Part shown: positions 56,179 to 64,000 of the stretch, one piece after another
Numbering within the stretch: position 1 is the first letter of the stretch
Layout: every line of letters starts with the position of its first letter
NCBI RefSeq assembly: GCF_900496995.4
Contig: NC_044009.1
Span: 9,022,001 to 9,086,000 of the forward strand
DNA from: Aquila chrysaetos chrysaetos
Taxonomy: Eukaryota; Chordata; Aves; Accipitriformes; Accipitridae
Direction: 5' to 3'
Length of the DNA stretch: 64,000 bases
Made by a program: the position numbers and the translations under genes
Notes under the pieces: model-generated
What the model was told of the DNA's origin: nothing
The model's input: the letters and a program-made list of their open reading frames with translations, nothing else
Databases searched by the model: none

Positions 56179-58214
56179 AACATTTGTCTCACAGACCGGG
56201 ATCTGCACCAACCCAGCTGCTTTTCATCATTGATCCTTTACCAGTTCCTCATGCCCTGGTCCAGAGTGAGGAGCTCTGCTTTGGCCCTCATTGTGATGCA
56301 CCAGAGAAGACTGTGATGCCACTGAGAGATACTTCAATACTAAGCGAGTGTCCGAGGACCTCCTTCTTGCTCACCTCCCACCACAGTCCTCCTGCCCCCA
56401 TCACCTGGACAGTTTTCCCTGTCGTCAGCAATTTCCAGATCTCCAGTGGTCTCACTGTCAAGTATATGTGAGTCCCAAACGATATGGGATGCAGTACAGT
56501 TGGCTGAGAGATGCTGGGCGAGCCTCATGGCTCTTCTTGCTGAAAGCTGCCTGGGATGTGCATGTAAAAGAGGGCACTGAGATGCACTCCTGGGCAGTGC
56601 GTGGAAAGCTAACACTGGAGAGCACTTCCATACGCCGGAATCGTGTTACATGCCTCGCTGTAATTAGGCTCTGGCTTTCCTTGCAGAATGAGCAATCGTT
56701 TCAGTAATCTGCCAGAGCAGAGTTATGGGCATGTCAGGCTGGCACAGGGGGGCTGTAAAACCAGACCTGCCTGACCCACAGCCATCATCTGTCAAAAGGA
56801 AACCACCTGGCCAGAGCAAAAGGGATTTATTTGCTTCTTCCTTCATCCCATTCTCGCAGGCAGAATGTTGGCTCCTTGGGGAGTCCCCGGCCCCACTGTT
56901 GCAAAAAGCAGCCATTTGTGCCTCTTTCAGCTCTATTCCCTGATGCTTCTAACCCAGCATCATGCTCCACACATGAATCCTAAAAACCTGCACTTTCTGC
57001 TCCCAGAAACATCCTGCACTTGTCCCCAGCACAGGGACAAGTTAGGAGAGTTTTACACTGGCTTCCAATGGCTTTGTTCTCCAGGCCTGCTCTGCATGGA
57101 GATGGGGTGCTTCTGCAGTGGTTTGCCCAGGTAAACACCCCATGCTTTCCCCAAATCTTTTTTGTTCTGTTTGTTTCCAGGAATGTTTCATAGGAGGTGT
57201 CTGACATCCAGCTGCAGCCAACGATCATCTCCAGCAGCTTGGCTTTTCTGCTGACCACACCCGCTGAAGATCATGCACCAGGAAAAGGTCATATAATCGG
57301 CCCACAAGAAAATACATCGTTCCCCAACCCCCTCCTGTAAGTTGTCAGGTATCTTTACAAGCAGATCAAGGACTTGGGATGCAACTTAATTCAAATTTAA
57401 AAGCGTATTCCCTTGAGCTGCCGAATTTAGTATGAAAGATACAGCCGAATTCCTGGTCCTCCTGGTGCACTGCGGAGACCTCCTAAGACCTCCCAGATCC
57501 TGCCACTTTCTGCCCACATCTGTTCCCCCTGTATCTGACCCTATCAATGCCAGCAGCACTGGGCCACCTTTGCTGTGCCAGTTTGGATGCTCAGCACATG
57601 ACAGCATCCTGTCTCACGGTAGATGACTCATTTGGGACCTGCCCCAAGTCCCACCCTGAGATTTCCACTGCAGCCACATTATTAGCTCCCAGACTTGATG
57701 GATGGGCTTGTTAGCCTTAGGTTACTCATGAAGCATCTTTCTTCTGTAGTTTCTGATTAAAAACATCTTTCTGCTTCATCTTTGTGGGAAGTACAGCACT
57801 TATTGCCAGGCTGCAGCTTCATTTAACCTCTTTGGCCTAAGTTAGCCAAAAATAACTAAACGCAGGAGGTTTTCAGAAATATAACTACTTCCCAACTGTC
57901 TCTTCTGGATGTGGAGTGACACTGCTCAAGTGTTGGTTGTTTGCCCTCTGAGAGACCCCACTTGTCTGGGCACTGCCAGCACACTGGGGTGCTCTTTGCC
58001 TCTGGGAGCCTTTTGTGGTCTGGTGGTCATGAAGGTTAGACTCAACAAAAGGCTGGGGAGGTTGATGTGTGTTTGGGGTGTCCCCATCTGCTCTGTTTGG
58101 GTACCCAGCACCTCAACATCTGCAGTTGACTGTGTCTCACCTGAGGTCAGCTTGGCCAAACAGAAACTCTGTCTTACCCCATCATTGAGTGGTGGTGACG
58201 CTGCTCAGTTTCTG
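56179..58214. other. No gene seen; unique sequence
   Basis: No supported coding, RNA or repeat feature; one lone AP-1 core (TGACTCA, 57625-57631) is unremarkable. Confidence 0.5.
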
Positions 58215-58275
58215 CATGAGAGTCTACTGGTTAGAGCACTTGGCTTATAGCCGGAAGACTGGTTTTGTAGGCTGC
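58215..58275 (+). mobile_element. Possible tRNA-derived SINE head
   Basis: 'gtctactggttagagcactt' at about 58223-58242, followed by 'ggcttatagccggaagactgg', resembles the tRNA-like head of vertebrate SINEs (compare the element at 20105-20275). No B box of the GGTTCGA type survives and no CR1-like tail is found downstream. It could be a chance match. Confidence 0.32.
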
Positions 58276-61016
58276 TGGCACCAGAGGAAAGTCTTAGGAA
58301 GGGCCTCACGTACAGCTTACACTGCTCCCTGAGGAGCTTCCTTGTTGGACAGAAGCAAAACTGAGGATGTCAGACCCTTGCCTATGGAGGTCAAGCAACT
58401 CTCTGACCCCTAAGTGAGAACCTGTGCTGGAGAGGTGCTCCAAAGAAATGCACCCCTTCCTGATCAAAAGAGAAAGCATTGGTCCTTGGGCCAAGTGCAG
58501 AAGGCTGTCTCCAACTCTGGTCAACCTCCTCATGGTTTGGCAGACAGTGCTGAGACCAGACGACAGACAGCACCAGCACTGTCCTGCCTCTGGTGTTTCC
58601 TACTGTGTCCCATCACAGCATGCTGCCCAACCTGAGCTGAGTCCTGCATTTCATGCACAGGACATGCAGGTGCCTGAATCTGCTTCTAGAGCTGAGACCT
58701 CCCATTGGGTTTTGCCTGGTGGATCAGTGCAAGCTGTAAGGTCTGCAGGAGAACAGCTTCATCCCATGTTCAGCTCCAGCTGGATGACTGTCAGGCCAAG
58801 GCAGGGGAGCTGTAGTAAGTGTGTGTGTGCGCAAGATACTGAGGCTGGAAGAGCAATGGTTTGAGGGGGCTGGATTATAGTGTGCACCCAGACTGGTGTT
58901 TCAGAGTGGCTGGAAGTGCTCCCTGGTGTTTGCTTCCTTTCTTTCATCACTTTCAGATCCAAAGAAACAGCTGAAACCTCTGAAAACAGTGAACTTAGAA
59001 GGAAAAAAAAAACCAATCCCCAAACTAAAAAGATCAAGGGAGCTTTGAGGGCTTTATCTTCCAAGAATCTGGCATTATTTTGGGGAAGGCAAGTGGGGCA
59101 GAGCAGCAAAAGACTTCAGATGATAGCCCCTGCCTCTGATCCCATCGGGCTGTGGGTGCTGTAAGGCCAGCCCATCTCTTGGATGCAGTTGGGCAGATCC
59201 CAGGCTGCGGAGAGCCAAGACTCAGATTTATTTCTGCAGTTTCCCATTATCCGAATGTCCTGTTGGAACAGCACCAAAATGCAGTGCCGGGAGTTTTGTA
59301 ACGCTATTTTCCACTGCAGTGCATGGAGCTTGCACATCCCATACCCAGCCTGGGCTTCCCGGTGCAGTCAAGGGGTCAGATGAGGCCAAAGGGATATTGC
59401 CCCTCCTGCAGCACCCCAGATATTCAGGTCCAAGATAAACAGAAGCTCCCCCATGGTGTGACTGAGAGGTGAGAGAAGAGATGATACAGTGGGATGCTGG
59501 CCCCGGAGGAGGGGACATGTCGCAGCTTCATTGCTTTTTCCTAGGGTGTATGCTCAGATCGTGCAGGGTGATCTGTACTTCTGCCCTGACCCTGGCTGCA
59601 ACTTTGCCCTTCGGGTCTGAAAGTTCTTCCTTCCCTCTCTAGAATTATTTCTTCAACAGGGAGCCAGGATCTAGCCACAAACTATGAAATAAGGCAAATT
59701 GCCACCCATCGTGCCCACAGTTTAAAGATGCTGCAGTGAGAGACACTAGAAACATTACACTTTGGGGCACATCAAGTCACAGCGGCCAGCAAAGGATTAG
59801 CTCCCACCAGCATGGTAGCTAAAGGCAGAGATGTGATCTGTTCCCCTAATGCTGTTGGTTTTCCTGTAAAACTACAGCATCACTTAGTGCAGGAACCCCT
59901 TTCTGCTGGGTGCACACACAGCTACTCTACAAAGCACTGCTAGCCTGGCTGGGCAGGTGGAAAAAAAATCACCTTGCTGGCCAGGAAAAGCCCACATATG
60001 TTTTCCTGCAACCTTTGCAGGTAGAAGAGCTGGGTAACAGCTGCTCTCCAAGGAGATTTTTGCACATCTGCAAAACAATGCTGTCTGCAGTCAAGGGTTT
60101 TTTCTGTAAAGGGTTTCTGAGGTGGCAAAAAGTAGCCACTATGGGTTTCTGCATGTAGCACCTTACTCTTTAAGAACATGACACTGATTTAGAGAAATAA
60201 CTGGTTAAAAGCTATTACCCTGCTCACTCTGAACTCTAAAGCACTTCAGCAAAGCATCCATATCAGGCAAAGACATCCTGAGTTTAGCTGGTCCAAGCAA
60301 GGTGGGTGATTCACCCTTGCCCAGAAGGAGCATGCGGTCTGCTCCCCTTGCTGGAAGGCTGCTCGAACTCCAGACAGATGCCGTCTTGTACACAGGTTGC
60401 ACAATCCTGCTCGGCAGCTCAGGCTGTGGAGTTGCAAAACACGAAGCTGTCTGTGGCAGTCACACTGTGGCGACTCATCCAAGAGCAAGCTGTGAGCTCA
60501 TCTGTCAGGGGTGCCAGGCTTTCCAAAAGCACAGACAAAGATGCCGATTAGCAGGGTTTTAACAAGCAGTAAATTGGGAAAGTCCATATTTCCTACTGAA
60601 ACTGGGCAAGAAAAGCAGCTACTGCAGTGCCCCCAGTATTGTAGATGTCAAGGCGTGTGCAAGGTGCTGGCTGCTGGCAGGGAGAGGGAGGGATGGGTAG
60701 GGAGGAGGGATCATTTTTCTTTTTCCAATACATTTTTCATTAATAAAGCACCTGTGTGGGTGCACATCAGGCCTTGTCTGTGGTCGAGGGTGGGGCCAGC
60801 ACCGCCCTGGGTGGTTGTGCCGGCCCCTATCACCAGGCAGGGCTGCCCTGATCTAATGTGGTCAGAAGTAATCCCATACAATTATTATGAACAAGTGCTG
60901 TTTTCCTTGGAAATAAAGAGCTTTCTTTCAAAATATCCCATTTTTATGAAATATCGTTTTTCTGCTGCCAAGTTTGATTGGGATTTTTTCCAAAACTTAT
61001 GATTTTTTAAATTCTC
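58276..61016. other. No gene seen; unique sequence
   Basis: Contains a very short GT run at about 58817-58829. The 163-codon open frame at 60511-61002 (+) ends in AT-rich sequence and has no recognised domain. Confidence 0.5.
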
Positions 61017-61030
61017 TTTTTTTTTTTTTT
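61017..61030 (+). repeat. Poly-T tract (14 T)
   Basis: Uninterrupted T run within an AT-rich section (about 60860-61350) that has no recognisable repeat. Confidence 0.8.
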
Positions 61031-64000
61031 AAATCTGAAACTCTCCCAAAAAACTCCATCAGAGAGAATGGAAAAAGCATGGAAGGAATGTGTTTTCTGT
61101 TGGCTCAACACTGCACCCAGGCTCAGTGTGATGAGTAACCTTGGCTAATTAACAAACAAAGATACTGTGCCACCCCAGAGCAATGCACTTGCTATTACTG
61201 TGCACTGACAGCTTGCTGCAGACTGTGACTGTAAACCTGATGCAAGCTGAAAAACCAAGACACTTGAGCCTGAAATTGTTCAAACCTCTTCTAATTACTG
61301 TTAAAAAGCTAAGTAGCTTGCCCTGAGAAATTATGTGAAAGTGCAACATTTTAAGCTATGTGTGGTGGGTCAGGGAGATTGACAGCCTGTACACAACACT
61401 CCCTCTGCCTGCTGGGCTGGCAGACCCAATTTGCTCATGTGCACTGATTTCTGCAATGTCCCTGAGGTCCCCAGGAAACATTTCTCTTTCCTTCATCTCT
61501 GAGGACTGGCTGTATATCTGCTCCTTCTCTTCCCAGAAGTTTTTTCCCCAGCTTTTCCCAGATCACAACCCCAGTTGCAGATTTCTCCTGCCTGCATCTA
61601 CCTCTGCCATGCAACCATCTCCCTCTCCTTGGGGCAGTGCCAGGGAGGTGCAATTTGGCCCGTCCCCCAGAGCAGTTTTCCTCCCTAGAAAGATCAGAAG
61701 AACAGGTTGCAAAGAAGCAACTCGCAACCATGCAGACATGGGACAGGAGAAGGGCATGTGCCTGTGCGCGTTGTCACATTGCCCACTAAAACCAAACTAG
61801 GACAGTCCTGCTAATAAATAGCACAGAGAAAACTGAAGAGGAGGAAACCACAAAGTGCTGGTGCAGAGGAGGAGATCGAATGCTGAGGAGATGAAGGGTC
61901 CCTCCTATGGTATTTCCTCACTGCAGGGAGATCGTGGAAGAGGAGAAACTTTTCATGTAGCTCCAGCTCCCGGTAGAGGAGAGTGTGCAGCTTTGTGCTC
62001 AAGCATGCGATATACAGCCAGTAATGCTGCAATAGAGTGGCAGAAAAACATATGGAAAATGCAAAATCCAGCAGAGTCAAATCATCAGCACCCACCATAG
62101 CATGTTCAGCACTCTTGTCTACAGAAATTGTATTAGGAATATCTCCCAGCAAAGGAAAGTAAGAAAACCTCTTTCTCCTGGGCTAGCTTCTCCCACACAG
62201 GGAGGGGGGGATTGTTAAACTGGTGTAGGATAGCTTTTCCAACCACAAGACAATGGCCAGGGTCTCTGTCATTAAAATTGCCAGCCTATGCTTTAAGTGG
62301 CATAGTTTGCAGGCTGAACTTTAAGGGTCCTTGACAGGTCATTGCAAAGCTTCCTAGAAAATTCTAGCATGTGAGCTTGTCGTTGGCATGCAACACTGAT
62401 AAACAATCCTCAGTGCTGGTGCTTTCCATCCCCAACACTGCAGTGAGAATATCAGAGGTTTCTCTTTCCTGTGAAAAGCCCATAAGCCAGCCAGGTAATT
62501 AATTTTCTGCTTTTGAGGAGAGCTTAGTCTGGCAAGGAGTTCAAGGCAGGAGCATTAGCAGAGCTCAGCTCCCGCTGAACCCCAGGAGAGATGGATGTAC
62601 ATTCTCTTAGGGACCCGCTCAGCTGGGACGCAGCTAGTGAAAGCAAAACAGGCTTCTTAACAGGAATCACATCCTGAGTCATTATTTTCAGATACTTGAA
62701 CATCAGCCAAGGACATACAGTGAGTATGTCCCAGCGTGAGCCCTCTTGATTTTATTGTCCTGTTATTTCACCATGCACGAGGTCGCTGCCTATCCTGGGC
62801 TTTGTGTGGTTGACCCAGCTCTGCCTGACTTCTCACCAGACCTCGGTGCCATCCAGCAACAAGCAGGGCCCAGTGCATGTCTCAGAAAACCAACATAATG
62901 AGGAGGTGTTGTTGCATCCCGGGGTACCAGCATTACATCATTTCCCCATCCAGCATGCGATGTGTTGGGGTTTCACCATGAGCTGTGGCGTTTCCACGTG
63001 GGACATCCTCCAGTCAGGGGCAGCTCTGGTTACTCAGGGACCTGGAGGCTTTTCCGAGTGCTCTTACAAACCAGATGGGTTATTGCACAAATTGCAGCAG
63101 ACATTTCCACATTCTCCTCTCCATGGCTGCTTCAGGAGGTGCGGAAGGGAGGCTGGGGTGCTGTTTCTGCCCCCTCTCATTGTTGCAGTAGTTGTCCTAA
63201 GGGAGCGGGGTAACGGATTTCTTCATGTGCTGGGATCAGTGACCTGCAGGTCTGTGTGAGGTGATTTGATGAAAGAAAAACACACATTTTGCCAAGTCTT
63301 ATTGCGCCACTTGCTCTTCATTGACAAGTGCCGACTGTGCCCCAACCAACTCCCTCATGCAGGTGGGTTGGCTGGTGGCAGCAGATCACCATGGAGGTGC
63401 TCCTGCGTGCTGAGAGCAAGAGCTCTGAGTTTACGGACAGCTGGTGGTGGCCTCTGTGCAAATCCAGATATTGCTCCCAGGTCAACTGGGGCTAAAATAG
63501 CCAGTTGGTTCAACAGGCCGGGCTATGCCTGCTCAGCACACAGTTCCTTTCATGTCCCCAGTCTCAGGGCCATGCCAGCTCTTGGCCCTGAGAGGTATGA
63601 TCATCAGCTACCCTGCAGACCTCGCATCCTGGGTTGGGTGCCTTGTGCATGATCCAGGATGGGTCCCTCATTGAGGCTCAGCCTTATGATGCTGCTGCTC
63701 AAGTGGGCGCACACATCAGGGGTTTGTTACGGTCCAATGCAACAACATGGCACATCACCTTGGGGACAAATGCCCATCTCCAAAGGGTGAAACATCTTCC
63801 CTCCGTGCTGCTTCTCCCCTCTGTCCCCTCCTTTGCCCCATTGTGTTGAGCCCAAAGAGCAGAAAATGACTCAACAGCAGCTTGCTGCCTTTTTGCAGGG
63901 GCTGGGGGATCCCCTCCCCCCTGCGGCCGCTGCTGTGTGTAAGTGTTTTATTGTTTGCCTGTTGAGGTGTGAATGAAGTAATGGGCTTTCTCCGTCACTT
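61031..64000. other. No gene seen; unique sequence to the window end
   Basis: Open frames at 61360-61800 (+), 61811-62152 (-) and 62804-63259 (+) are 110-151 codons long but match no family I know and overlap frames on other registers. No mobile element or RNA gene is supported. Confidence 0.5.

Noticed and set aside
62804-63259. 151-codon plus-strand open frame as an exon
   Set aside because: No family resemblance, overlaps shorter frames in other registers, no supporting splice sites.

Overview
This window looks like vertebrate nuclear DNA, most likely from a crocodilian, with a turtle as the main alternative. The evidence is the repeat content. There are several decayed CR1-type LINE fragments, one of which keeps about 1.1 kb of reverse-transcriptase coding sequence. 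There is also a tRNA-headed SINE whose 3' tail has the reptile CR1-type wording (a 'ggtcccttctggcct' core followed by 'taaaa'). Bird CR1 tails usually read differently. Base composition is mixed, CpG is depleted over most of the length, and nothing resembles bacterial operons, ribosome binding sites or densely packed genes. The species call is an inference from recalled repeat consensus wording, not from an alignment.

No functional protein-coding gene, exon set, tRNA, rRNA or CRISPR array could be supported on either strand. Many open frames of 60-380 codons exist, but they overlap on several frames and both strands, often begin at non-ATG codons, and match no family I recognise. The window therefore reads as intergenic or intronic sequence.

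Layout. 1-13.9 kb: unique sequence with one CR1 scrap near 0.4 kb, a homeodomain-motif cluster at 2.8-3.0 kb, a possible CR1 3' end near 4.9 kb, a pair of adjacent inverted repeats at 6.5 kb, and a borderline CpG island at 10.0-10.5 kb. 13.9-15.0 kb: the CR1 reverse-transcriptase relic. 15-38 kb: mostly unremarkable sequence with a SINE at 20.1 kb, an AP-1-type palindrome at 25.1 kb, G/C-run tracts and GC-rich patches. 38.1-39.1 kb: an AT-rich block with four TAATTA motifs, a good candidate for a conserved regulatory element, followed by T and A homopolymer tracts. 39.8 kb and 45.05-45.24 kb: further CR1 3' pieces, on + and - strands. 44.78 kb: an exact DR5 AGGTCA direct repeat, the consensus form of a retinoic-acid response element. 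45.0-45.3 kb: a compound cluster of short tandem repeat, CR1 piece, 11-bp inverted repeat and CA-rich microsatellite. 46.8-48.2 kb: nested hairpins and a degenerate 31-32-bp repeat. 48.2-64 kb: largely featureless unique DNA with a possible second tRNA-like SINE head at 58.2 kb.

No new biological system could be identified. The sites most worth checking are the candidate regulatory elements: the DR5 site, the homeodomain clusters, the AP-1 palindrome and the CpG island. All of them depend on cross-species conservation or chromatin data that cannot be seen from one sequence.
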